A stretch of DNA of 64,000 nt from Microbacterium festucae (GTDB lineage Bacteria; Actinomycetota; Actinomycetes; Actinomycetales; Microbacteriaceae). A program made the translations under genes and the position numbers. This document shows, piece after piece, positions 42,905 to 51,104 of this stretch. The stretch lies in the NCBI RefSeq assembly GCF_025421715.1, contig NZ_JAOEFC010000001.1, positions 1,116,001 to 1,180,000 on the forward strand. Reading direction: 5' to 3'. The notes below the pieces were generated by a model. The model saw nothing but the letters and a program-made list of their open reading frames with translations, searched no databases and was not told where the DNA came from. Numbering within the stretch: position 1 is the first letter of the stretch; every line of letters starts with the position of its first letter.

Positions 42905-44338
42905 ATGGCCGAGACCGACCTGCTCTCCCGCGCCCGCGCCACCCGCGTGGTCGTCATCGGCGGCGGCATCGCCGGACTCGTCGCGGCGCGCGAATGCGCC
43001 CGGGTCGGCTTCACGGTGACGCTGCTCGAGGCATCCGATGCCCTCGGCGGGCAGATCGCCGCCGCCCACCTCGACGGCGTGCGCGTCGACGCCGTCGCCG
43101 ACTCCTACGCCCCGGGCGTGCAGGGGCTCGTCGACGAGCTCGACCTCGGCGACCGGGTCGTGCCGCTGGCCGACCGCGCCGTGTGGATCTCGGGGCTGCC
43201 CGGTGCTGCGCCGGTGCCGGCCCAGGCGCTGGCGGGCATCCCCGCCAACGCGTGGGCCGACGACGTGCGCCGCATCATCGGCTGGGGCGGGGCGTGGCGC
43301 GCGTACCTCGACCGGCTCCGGCCGCCGCTGACCATCGGGCGGCAGAAGAACCTCGGCACGCTCGTGCGCAGTCGGCTGGGCGCGCGCGTGCTCGACCGGC
43401 TGGTCACCCCGCTCACCCGCGGTGTCTACGGCGTCGACCCGTCGCAGGTCGACGCCGATGCCGCCGTGCCGGGCCTCAGCACGGCACTGACCCGGCTCGG
43501 GTCGCTCTCGGGCGCGGTCGCCGACCTGCTGGTCGACGCTCCCGACACCACCCGCCGCTCGCTGCGCGGTGGCATGTCGGTGCTGGTCGATGCGCTCGCC
43601 GTCGACCTCGCTGCCCTCGCCGTCGACCTGCGCGTGGGCGCGCCCGCCGACCGACTCGAACGCGACGGCGAGGCGTGGCGGGTGCACGTGGCCGGCGACG
43701 AACCGCTCCCCGCCGACGTCGTGATCGTCGCGACCCCGCGCACGGCGGCCCTCGCGCTGCTCGACGCGGCCGGCGCCCCCGTGGCCGCCGACGACCCCGC
43801 CGTCCCGGCGCCGGCGGATGTCGTCACGCTGCTCGTCGCGTCCCGTGACCTCGATGCGGCTCCGCGCGGCGGGGCGGTGTACCCGGTGTCGGCCCAGGCT
43901 GCCTCCGTGCTGCACGCCGACGCGGCGTGGCCGTGGCTGGCCGAGGCGCTCGGCGGCGGTCGCCACCTGCTGCGCGTGCGGCTGCCGCGACCGGATGCCG
44001 CCGCCTCCGCCCCCGACGACGACGCCGTCATCGCGCTCGCGCTGGCCGAGGCGTCGGCGGCGCTCGGGGTGGCGCTGCCGCCGGGCGCGCTGCACGCCGC
44101 GCACCGCGTCGTCGTCGAGCCGGCCGCCCCGGCATCCGTGCTCGGTCACGCCGACACCGTCGCGGCGGTGCGCCGCAGCGTCGCGCGCACCCCGGGTCTG
44201 GCGGTCGTCGGCGCGTGGCTGGGCGGCGCCGGGATCGCTTCGACGGTGGCCGACGCGATCGCCGAAGCCGACCGCGTGCGGCATCGCGTGCTGTGGGCGA
44301 ACGACTCCGGGCCGGATGTCAAGCCCCCGGCCCTCTAG
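42905..44338 (+). CDS. hemY: Coproporphyrinogen/protoporphyrinogen oxidase, HemY type
   Basis: A 477-residue FAD enzyme. The dinucleotide loop VVVIGGGIAGLVAARE is followed by the glutamate of LLEASDALGGQI; a late FAD-contact segment is PGLAVVGAWLGGAGIASTVADA. In actinobacteria HemY acts in the coproporphyrin branch of heme synthesis (CgoX). ATG 42905 is 7 nt after GAGGAT; ATG 42896, in frame, is an alternative. The other heme genes except hemD are not in this window. Confidence 0.93.
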   Translation: MAETDLLSRARATRVVVIGGGIAGLVAARECARVGFTVTLLEASDALGGQIAAAHLDGVRVDAVADSYAPGVQGLVDELDLGDRVVPLADRAVWISGLPGAAPVPAQALAGIPANAWADDVRRIIGWGGAWRAYLDRLRPPLTIGRQKNLGTLVRSRLGARVLDRLVTPLTRGVYGVDPSQVDADAAVPGLSTALTRLGSLSGAVADLLVDAPDTTRRSLRGGMSVLVDALAVDLAALAVDLRVGAPADRLERDGEAWRVHVAGDEPLPADVVIVATPRTAALALLDAAGAPVAADDPAVPAPADVVTLLVASRDLDAAPRGGAVYPVSAQAASVLHADAAWPWLAEALGGGRHLLRVRLPRPDAAASAPDDDAVIALALAEASAALGVALPPGALHAAHRVVVEPAAPASVLGHADTVAAVRRSVARTPGLAVVGAWLGGAGIASTVADAIAEADRVRHRVLWANDSGPDVKPPAL

Positions 44339-44407
44339 ATGCCGGAATCGGAATACGGCGTTACGCTAGAGGCTCCTGCACCACCCGCACGAGCGTGAGG
44401 AGACCCC

Positions 44408-44872
44408 ATGAAGGGGAAAGTCGGAATCGTCGTCGGACTCGCGGCGGGCTACGTGCTCGGTTCGCGCGCCGGACGCGAGCGGTACGAGCAGATCAAGACC
44501 GGATTCCTGAAGGTCTGGCACACCGATCCGGTGCAGACGCAGGTCGACAAGGTCACCGCGCTCGGCAAGTCGGCGGCCCTCGCGCTGCCCAGCGCCCTGT
44601 GGGACGGCGCCGTGAAGATCGGCAAGGCCGCCGGCAAGAAGAACTCCACGCCCGGGCAGAAGCTCGACGCCGTCATCGGCGCCGGCAAGGCGTCGGCCGA
44701 CGACGTCGCCGCGGCGGCGGAGGTCACCACGCGCGAGGTGAAGAAGGCCGCCACGCAGGCCGGCAAGCCCAGCAAGCCCGCCGCCAGCAAGCCCACCACC
44801 AGCAAGGCCACCACCACGAAGGCCGCCACCGCCAAGGACTCCTCCGGACCCACCACCGAGGCTGCGAACTGA
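44408..44872 (+). CDS. YtxH-like protein with Lys/Ala/Thr-rich tail
   Basis: A 154-residue protein. The N-terminal glycine-rich helix and motif VGLAAGYVLGSRAGRERYEQI are typical of YtxH-like envelope-stress proteins. A long basic, low-complexity tail (AASKPTTSKATTTKAATAK) may contact DNA or cell wall. GAGGAG precedes ATG 44408; the -10 TACGCT is at 44362-44367. It heads a three-gene operon. Confidence 0.82.
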   Translation: MKGKVGIVVGLAAGYVLGSRAGRERYEQIKTGFLKVWHTDPVQTQVDKVTALGKSAALALPSALWDGAVKIGKAAGKKNSTPGQKLDAVIGAGKASADDVAAAAEVTTREVKKAATQAGKPSKPAASKPTTSKATTTKAATAKDSSGPTTEAAN

Positions 44873-44873
44873 C

Positions 44874-45284
44874 ATGAGCACGCCCCGCGGCTTCCGCGAT
44901 CGCAACGACGACAGCTTCTTCACGCTGCTCGGCGACATCCCCGAGCTGGTCCGCAACCTCGTGACGGCCGAGATCGACGCCGCCAAGAAGTGGGCGGCGC
45001 GCGCCGGCAAGCAGATCGGGATGGGCAGCGCGTGGTTCGTGGTCGCCCTGTTCCTGCTGTTCTGGCTCATCCCCGCCCTCGGCGCGTTCACCATCATCGG
45101 CCTGGCCTCGTGGATGCCCGCGTGGCTGTCGTCGCTGATCGTGGTGGGCGTGCTGCTGGTCGGCATCGCGGTGTTCGCCTTCCTGGGGCTGCGCCGCTTC
45201 CAGAAGCTCTCCAAGACCGAGAACCCCGCGCAGGCGGTCGCCACCGACGCGCGCATCGTGAAGGACGTCGTCGATGAGTACTAA
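44874..45284 (+). CDS. Phage-holin-family (holin 3_6) membrane protein
   Basis: A 136-residue protein with two helices (about 50-75 and 82-106) and an N-terminal amphipathic region LLGDIPELVRNLVTAEIDAAK characteristic of Pfam holin_3_6. Despite the name these are chromosomal envelope proteins in actinobacteria. The start is 1 nt after the YtxH-like stop and the end overlaps the next gene by 11 nt, so the three are coupled. Confidence 0.88.
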   Translation: MSTPRGFRDRNDDSFFTLLGDIPELVRNLVTAEIDAAKKWAARAGKQIGMGSAWFVVALFLLFWLIPALGAFTIIGLASWMPAWLSSLIVVGVLLVGIAVFAFLGLRRFQKLSKTENPAQAVATDARIVKDVVDEY

Positions 45285-45546
45285 TGCCCCGCTGCCCCGC
45301 ACCGCCGTGCCGCTCGGCATCACCGACCCGGTCGAGAAGGCCCGCGCCGAGCTGAAGGCCGCGCTGTTCGCGATCGAGGAGAAGTCCAACATCCCCCAGC
45401 GCGTCAACCGTGCCGCCGACCGCGGCATCACCCGCGCACGCGAGTTCCACCGCCGCAGCCCGGGTGCGGCCACCGCCGCCGCGGCAGGCATCGCCCTGGC
45501 CGTCGGCACCGCGGTGTGGGGCCTGGTGCGCCTCTACACCCGCTGA
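45274..45546 (+). CDS. DUF3618-like small membrane protein
   Basis: A 90-residue protein with an amphipathic helix (EKARAELKAALFAIEEKSNI) and a C-terminal helix GAATAAAAGIALAVGTAVWGLV, the common DUF3618-like partner of holin_3_6 proteins. It overlaps the preceding gene by 11 nt. Confidence 0.78.
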   Translation: MSTNAPLPRTAVPLGITDPVEKARAELKAALFAIEEKSNIPQRVNRAADRGITRAREFHRRSPGAATAAAAGIALAVGTAVWGLVRLYTR

Positions 45547-45588
45547 CCGTCGCCGACCACCCGGTCACGCGCCCTTGCGGCCCGGGGG

Positions 45589-45724
45589 TAGGATCTCACC
45601 AGGCAGTGGCGATGAGGCGGATGCTGCCGACGATGGCGACTTCGATGGATTCCCGAACCTGAACGGGGCGTCGCCGTGTCGGGCGCTCGATTTCGTGCGT
45701 CCGGAGTGACCACGAAAGCCGAAC
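45589..45724 (+). promoter_or_regulatory. hemD promoter and long leader with a mini-ORF
   Basis: TAGGAT at 45589-45594 predicts a leader of about 124 nt before ATG 45725. Within it a 16-codon reading frame starts at ATG 45612 (MRRMLPTMATSMDSRT, stop TGA). There is no known riboswitch core. Confidence 0.4.
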
Positions 45725-46528
45725 ATGAACCACGCAGCAGCGGACGCGACGCCGTCCAAGCCCCTTCGCGGGTGGCGCGTGCTCGTGCCCCGCGGCGGGC
45801 CCTGGGGCGACTCGGTCGCCGCGACGCTGCGCGGCCAGGGCGCTGTTCCCGTGATCGCCCCGCTCATCAACTTCGCCCCCGCCGCCGACCCCGCCGACCT
45901 CGAGTCGGCGCTGCGCGAGCTGGCGGCCGGTGCGTTCGACTGGGTGACGCTCACCAGCGCCACGACCGTCGACGTGCTCTACGCGTACCGCGCGCAGATC
46001 CCCGCATCCACCAAGGTCGCCGCCGTCGGCGAGACCACCGCGGCCGCACTGACGGCGATGGGCTACCGGGTCGACCTCGTGCCCGACGTCGACAACTCCG
46101 CCGCCGGCATGGCCTCGCAGTTCATCGCGCTCGAGCCCGAACCGCGCCGCGTGCTCGCCCTGCGCAGCGAGATCGCCAAGCCCGTGCTCACCCGTGAGCT
46201 GTCGGCCGCCGGTCATCACGTGCGCAGCGTCGTCGCCTACCGCACGGTGGGTGTGCCCGTCACCGAGCGCATCGCGCACGATGTGCGCTCGGGGCGGATC
46301 AACGCGATCCTCGTCACCAGCGGGTCGGTCGCCGAGCAGGTGCGCGAGCAGTTCCCCGACATCCCCGAGGCGACCGTGGTCGCCGCGATCGGTCCGCGCA
46401 CCGCCAAAGACGCCCGCCGCACCGGCCTGGGCGTGTCGGTCGTCGCCCGCGAGCAGTCCGTCGACGGGCTCATCGCCGCGGTCGGGCAGTTCCCGCTGCC
46501 GCACGCGACCGACGAATTCGCCATCTGA
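45725..46528 (+). CDS. hemD: Uroporphyrinogen-III synthase
   Basis: A 267-residue two-lobed HemD protein: VLVPRGGPWGDSVAATLRGQGA, FDWVTLTSATTVDVLY, VAAVGETTAAALTAMGYRVDLVP in one lobe and VLALRSEIAKPVL, ILVTSGSVAEQVREQF, VVAAIGPRTAKDARRTGLGVSVVA in the other. It cyclises hydroxymethylbilane with inversion of ring D. HemD sequences vary widely, but this motif set is clear. The ribosome site is weak, and a long leader precedes it. Confidence 0.9.
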   Translation: MNHAAADATPSKPLRGWRVLVPRGGPWGDSVAATLRGQGAVPVIAPLINFAPAADPADLESALRELAAGAFDWVTLTSATTVDVLYAYRAQIPASTKVAAVGETTAAALTAMGYRVDLVPDVDNSAAGMASQFIALEPEPRRVLALRSEIAKPVLTRELSAAGHHVRSVVAYRTVGVPVTERIAHDVRSGRINAILVTSGSVAEQVREQFPDIPEATVVAAIGPRTAKDARRTGLGVSVVAREQSVDGLIAAVGQFPLPHATDEFAI

Positions 46529-46621
46529 GGCCCCCGCGGGCGCGGGTGCGCGCCCCCCGGCATCCGGATCGTGACCTCCCCGTGAGCAATCCGGCGCGGT
46601 GGGCCTGGCAGACTGAAACGC

Positions 46622-47023
46622 ATGGTGACTCTGCTGCTGGACGTGACGCGGCTGGAGGTCGTGCTGTCGGGCACCGAGCGTGTGCTGGCGCGACGGACCG
46701 AGAGCCTCAAGATCGCGCGTGAGCAGATCACCAAGGTGCAGCTCACCGACGACGGCTGGCCGTGGCTGCGCGGCGTGCCGAGCCCCGGCACCGCCGTGCG
46801 CGGCGTCATCGCCATGGGCACGTGGGCGGCCGCCGGCACCACCGACTTCGTGATCGTGCGCCGTCACCGGCCCGGTGTGGTCATCGACCTGAGCGAGGAT
46901 GCCGAGTTCCAGCGCGTCGTGCTCACCACCCGCCACGGCGTCGCCCTGGTGCAGGCGCTGCACCTCGACGCGCCCGACGGCCCCGACGAGGTCACCGAGA
47001 TCGGCGCCGGCACCGCCGACTGA
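46622..47023 (+). CDS. Hypothetical 133-residue protein, possibly PH-like
   Basis: Soluble beta-rich protein: VTRLEVVLSGTERVLARRTESLKIAREQITKV near the start and GTTDFVIVRRHRPGVVIDL in the middle suggest a bacterial PH-like fold. ATG 46622 is 7 nt after -10 CAGACT (46609-46614). The function is unknown. Confidence 0.75.
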   Translation: MVTLLLDVTRLEVVLSGTERVLARRTESLKIAREQITKVQLTDDGWPWLRGVPSPGTAVRGVIAMGTWAAAGTTDFVIVRRHRPGVVIDLSEDAEFQRVVLTTRHGVALVQALHLDAPDGPDEVTEIGAGTAD

Positions 47024-47073
47024 CGCCCGCGATGCCTGCACCGCCGACGGAGGCCGGCGGCGACGGGCCCGCG

Positions 47074-47901
47074 TCAGCTGACGTCGCGGCGCCAGCTGAA
47101 GAGGAAGCCGGCCACCAGGAGCACCGCGGCGTAGGCCAGGAGCACCAGGCCCCCGGCCCACCAGGCGACCTCGCTCTCGCCGCCGCCGCCCATGAAGCTC
47201 GTGTAGATGCTCGCGCCCACCAGGGCGTCGGAGGCGGCGCCGGGCAGCCAGCGCACCACGTCGGTGACGCCGTCGACGAACCCGCCGACGGTGCGCAGGA
47301 TCGGCTCGAGGAACTGGGTGAACGCGATCACGCCCACCACCCCGGCCACCTGGTTGCGCACGAGCGTGCCGACGCCGATGCCGATCAGCATCCACAGCAC
47401 GAACGCCACGGCCATGCGGGCGATCATCGCCCACGTGTCCGACTGGTCGAGCTGGGTGTCGACGCCGAACGCCGCCAGCAGCCCGGCGCCGGCGCCGACC
47501 GTGGCCGCGAGCGCGATGGCGGCGTAGAGCAGGGCCATCGCCACGCCGGCGGCGATCTTGCCGCCCAGGGCGACGCCGCGGCGGGGGGTGGCCAGGAACG
47601 TGGGGGTGAGGGTCTGGTGGCGGAACTCGCCGGTGACCACGAGCACGCCGATCAGCAGCGGGAAGACATAGCCGACGGCGGTGGCGAGGCTGTAGATCAC
47701 CGGCGCGAGCACTTCTTCGGGGATGGGCGGGGCGCCGGTGGCCTCGCCGCCGATCGCGCCGCTGGAGACCGCGCCGAACGTGGCGGCCAGGCCCGCGGCG
47801 GTGCCGCCGACGTAGGCGACGAGCACGATGGCGAGGATCCACCACATCGCGGTGGAGAACTGCTTGGTCAGCTCCGACCGGGTCGCGTTCACGAGGCTCA
47901 T
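47074..47901 (-). CDS. ABC-2 family exporter permease
   Basis: A 275-residue membrane protein with six helices: the first at about 20-42, then VVTGEFRHQTLTPTFLATPRRG, a cytoplasmic coupling loop of the ABC-2 family, and five more helices. ATG 47901 overlaps the ATPase stop by 4 nt. It is similar in type to bacitracin or lantibiotic export permeases; the substrate is unknown. Confidence 0.9.
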   Translation of the reverse strand: MSLVNATRSELTKQFSTAMWWILAIVLVAYVGGTAAGLAATFGAVSSGAIGGEATGAPPIPEEVLAPVIYSLATAVGYVFPLLIGVLVVTGEFRHQTLTPTFLATPRRGVALGGKIAAGVAMALLYAAIALAATVGAGAGLLAAFGVDTQLDQSDTWAMIARMAVAFVLWMLIGIGVGTLVRNQVAGVVGVIAFTQFLEPILRTVGGFVDGVTDVVRWLPGAASDALVGASIYTSFMGGGGESEVAWWAGGLVLLAYAAVLLVAGFLFSWRRDVS

Positions 47902-48890
47902 CGCACGTCTCCTTCCGTCGGGGCCGGTGCCGGTGCCGCGGGGGCGGACTCCGGCGGCAGGAGGGTCGCCGGGTCGGGCGGCGTGGTGGGCAGGTCGCGG
48001 GTGCCGTCGACGAGGCCGAGGAAGACCTCCTCCAGCGCGGGGCCGCGACGCTGCAGCGACGAGAGGGCCACGCCGTGGGCGGCTGCGGCGGCGCCGACGG
48101 CCACCGGCTCGGCGCCGGCGACCACGAAGCCCGAGCGCATCGGCTGGTGGGCCAGGCCCGCGGCATCCAGCGCCTGCGCGAGCGCCACCCGGTCGGGGGC
48201 GTCGACGACGGTGGACTGGTCGTGGGCCTCGGTGAGGTCGCGCAGCGCGCCCTGGAACACGAGCCGGCCGCGGGCGAGGATGAGCAGGTCCTGCGCGGTC
48301 AGCTGGATCTCGGTGAGCTGGTGCGAGGAGACGAGCACGGTGCGCCCCTCGGCGGCCAGGGCCTGCAGGAAGCCGCGCATCCAGCGGATGCCCTCGGGGT
48401 CGAGGCCGTTGGCGGGCTCGTCGAGCACGAGCACGCCCGGGTCGCCCAGCAGCGTGTAGGCGAGCCCCAGGCGCTGCCGCATGCCCAGCGAGTAGCCGCC
48501 CACCTTGCGGCCGCCCACGTCGGCGAGCCCGACGACGCCGAGCACGTCGTCGACGCGCGAGAGCGGGATGCCGGCGGCGCGCGCATACACGGTGAGGTGC
48601 TTGGCGGCGGTGCGGCCGGGGTGGAAGCTCGACGCCTCGAGGGCGGCGCCCACCGTCTGCAGCGGATGCCGCAGCTGCGCATAGCGGCGGCCGCCGATGG
48701 TGGCGGTGCCGCCCGACGAGCGCACCAGCCCCAACAGCATCCGCAGTGTCGTCGTCTTCCCGGCGCCGTTCGGGCCGAGGAAGCCGGTGACGACACCGGG
48801 CTCGACGCGGGCGGTCAGGGCGTCCACGGCGGTGACCGCGCCGAAGCGCTTGGTCAAACCGGCGAACTCGAGCACGTGTCCTTCGGGCAT
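47898..48890 (-). CDS. ABC exporter ATP-binding protein
   Basis: A 330-residue ATPase: Walker A GPNGAGKTTT, signature YSLGMRQRLGLA, Walker B VLVLDEPANGLDP, switch SSHQLTE. A C-terminal extension of about 100 residues is typical of BcrA-like proteins, and the tail is Pro/Ala-rich. ATG 48890 is preceded by GAGAGG. It is coupled to the downstream permease. Confidence 0.93.
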   Translation of the reverse strand: MPEGHVLEFAGLTKRFGAVTAVDALTARVEPGVVTGFLGPNGAGKTTTLRMLLGLVRSSGGTATIGGRRYAQLRHPLQTVGAALEASSFHPGRTAAKHLTVYARAAGIPLSRVDDVLGVVGLADVGGRKVGGYSLGMRQRLGLAYTLLGDPGVLVLDEPANGLDPEGIRWMRGFLQALAAEGRTVLVSSHQLTEIQLTAQDLLILARGRLVFQGALRDLTEAHDQSTVVDAPDRVALAQALDAAGLAHQPMRSGFVVAGAEPVAVGAAAAAHGVALSSLQRRGPALEEVFLGLVDGTRDLPTTPPDPATLLPPESAPAAPAPAPTEGDVR

Positions 48891-49014
48891 GTGCGGCCTC
48901 TCGTCATCGTTCCGCGCGACGCGATGGTCGGGCAGGGGGCGGTCGGTCTTCTCCCATCCTGGCCGAAGTCGGCTCCCAGCGGGGGCAGGCGCGGCGGCGG
49001 GTAACGTTGCCGGG

Positions 49015-50121
49015 GTGACGGCAGACAGTCCCGCATCCGCCCCGCATCCCGCTGACACGCCGGGGAGCCCTCCCGAGCCGACGGTGCTGGTGCGCCGCGA
49101 CGGCAGCGTCGGGCGCCTCACCCTCAACCGGCCGCGCGCGATCAACGCGCTCGACCTCGACATGATCCGGCAGCTGTCGGCGGCGCTGGATGCCTGGGAG
49201 CACCACGCCGACATCGAGGTCGTGCTGCTCGACGGCGCCGGCGAGCGGGGACTGTGCGCGGGCGGCGACGTGCGAGGCCTGCGCGAACAGGTGATCGGCG
49301 GGCACCCCGAGCAGACCGCGGTGTTCTTCCGCGCCGAGTACGCCCTCAACGCCCGCATCGCCGAGTACCCCAAGCCGGTCGTCGCGATCGCCGACGGCGT
49401 CACGATGGGCGGCGGCGTGGGCCTGGCCGGTCACGCCGCGGTGCGGGTGGTGACCGAGCGGTCGAAGCTCGCCATGCCCGAGACGCGCATCGGCCTCACC
49501 CCCGACGTGGGCGGCTCGTGGCTGCTCGCCCGCGCGCCCGGACGCACCGGCGAGTACCTGGCCCTCACCGGCGCGGTGATGGATGCCGCCGACGCGGTCT
49601 ACGCCGGATTCGCCGACCACATGGTGCCCAGCGACCGCGTCGGCGACCTGCACGACGCCCTCGTCACCCGCGCCGACCCGCACACCCCGACCGAGCTCGT
49701 GCTGCTGTTCGACGAGACCCCGTCGCCCTCGCGGCTGGCCGCCGCCCGCCCGTGGATCGACGACGCGTTCGCGGCGGACACCGTGACCGAGATCATCGCC
49801 CGCCTGCGCGCGCGGCCGGAAGACGCGGCATCCGCCACCGCCGACACCCTCGAAGAGCTCTCGCCCACCTCGCTCGTGGTCACCCTGGCGGCCGTGCGCG
49901 CGGCCCGCGCCCTGCCGCACCTGCGCGCCGCGCTGGCGCAGGAGTACGGGCTGGTGCTGTGGTTCGCGGCCACCCAACCCGATCTGGTCGAAGGCATCCG
50001 CGCGCAGCTGGTCGACAAGGACCGCACGCCGCGCTGGAACCCGGCGACGCTGGCCGAGGTGCCGGACGGCACCGGCCGGGCGGCGCTGGCGTCCACCCCC
50101 GACCCGGCGCTGTGGGCCTGA
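49015..50121 (+). CDS. Enoyl-CoA hydratase family protein, 3-hydroxyisobutyryl-CoA hydrolase-like
   Basis: A 368-residue crotonase-fold enzyme. Oxyanion-hole segments are GLCAGGDVRGL and DGVTMGGGVGLAGHA; AMPETRIGLTPDVGGSWLLAR and the roughly 100-residue extension point to the HIBYL-CoA hydrolase branch (valine degradation) rather than a simple hydratase. GTG 49015 is 7 nt after -10 TAACGT (49002-49007). It overlaps the next gene (TGATG). Confidence 0.88.
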   Translation: MTADSPASAPHPADTPGSPPEPTVLVRRDGSVGRLTLNRPRAINALDLDMIRQLSAALDAWEHHADIEVVLLDGAGERGLCAGGDVRGLREQVIGGHPEQTAVFFRAEYALNARIAEYPKPVVAIADGVTMGGGVGLAGHAAVRVVTERSKLAMPETRIGLTPDVGGSWLLARAPGRTGEYLALTGAVMDAADAVYAGFADHMVPSDRVGDLHDALVTRADPHTPTELVLLFDETPSPSRLAAARPWIDDAFAADTVTEIIARLRARPEDAASATADTLEELSPTSLVVTLAAVRAARALPHLRAALAQEYGLVLWFAATQPDLVEGIRAQLVDKDRTPRWNPATLAEVPDGTGRAALASTPDPALWA

Positions 50122-51059
50122 TGTTCGACAGCCCGCTCTCCGCGTCGGCGTACGACGTGCTCGGCGTCGCGCCGGGCGTGGACGACGAGACGCTGCGCAA
50201 GGCCTACCGGCTGCGGCTGCGCCAGACCCACCCCGACACCGGCGGCGATGCGGCCACGTTCGTGCAGGTGCAGCGCGCCTGGGAGCTCATCGGCACCGCC
50301 GACGGCCGCGCCCGCTACGACCGCGGCCACGGGTTCGGCGACGAGAGCGTCTCGTTCGGTCCCGCCACCGACGGCGCCCCGCAGTGGCGCCCCGCCCGCG
50401 GGGCCGCCGACACCCGACCCCGCGCGCGGTCGTTCGGTCAGCCCGGCGGCCGCCGCCGTGAGCTGTACCTGCAACTGATGCGCGAGTGGGTCGGCCGCGG
50501 CGCACCCCTCGACGACCCCTACGACCCGGCGCTCGTGCGCAGCGCCCCGCGCGACGTGCGGCGCCTGCTGGCCGACGCGCTGGCCGAAGAGGCCACGGCC
50601 CGCGCGGTCGGCGATCTCGGCATGGGCTACACGGTGTGGCACGACGTGGCCGTCGACCCCCGCGACCCGGATGCCAAGCTCGACCACATCGTGCTGGGCC
50701 CGAGCGGACTGTACGCGGTGCTTTCCGAAGACTTCGGCGGCCCGGTGCGCACCCGCCGCGGCGAGCTCATCGGCGACGAGGTCGCCGGCGCACCGGTGGC
50801 GACCGTCGTCGCGCGCGCCCGCGCCATGGCGCGCGCCGCCCGGGTGAAGTTCAGCGGCGTCATCGTCGTGCTACCCGACGACGACGTGGTCACCGCGATC
50901 GAAGAGCTCGGCAAGGTGCGCGGGCTCCCCGTGGCGATCGTCGGGCGCACCGCCCTGCCCACGGTGCTGCGCCGCGGCATCAGCGGCAGCCGCGACATCG
51001 GCGGCAACGAGCTGTTCGACGTGCGCACGCGCCTGCAGCAGAGCGTCCGCTTCGCCTGA
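50121..51059 (+). CDS. J-domain protein with a NERD-like C-terminal domain
   Basis: A 312-residue protein. The J domain at residues 8-70 has an intact HPD (LRQTHPDTGG), so it should stimulate DnaK-type chaperones. After a linker, residues about 165-300 resemble a NERD nuclease-related domain (LDHIVLGPSGLYAVLSEDFGG), but the usual lysine after the second strand is Glu/Asp, so nuclease activity is doubtful. ATG 50121 overlaps the hydrolase stop. There is no zinc-finger domain. Confidence 0.82.
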   Translation: MFDSPLSASAYDVLGVAPGVDDETLRKAYRLRLRQTHPDTGGDAATFVQVQRAWELIGTADGRARYDRGHGFGDESVSFGPATDGAPQWRPARGAADTRPRARSFGQPGGRRRELYLQLMREWVGRGAPLDDPYDPALVRSAPRDVRRLLADALAEEATARAVGDLGMGYTVWHDVAVDPRDPDAKLDHIVLGPSGLYAVLSEDFGGPVRTRRGELIGDEVAGAPVATVVARARAMARAARVKFSGVIVVLPDDDVVTAIEELGKVRGLPVAIVGRTALPTVLRRGISGSRDIGGNELFDVRTRLQQSVRFA

Positions 51060-51104
51060 GCGCTCCCCTGCCGGGCGCGCCCGGTTGCTCACTAGGGTGA
51101 GGGC

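Noticed and set aside
44874-45284. Holin-family gene as a prophage remnant
   Set aside because: No other phage genes; overlapping chromosomal neighbours of the kind widespread in actinobacteria.
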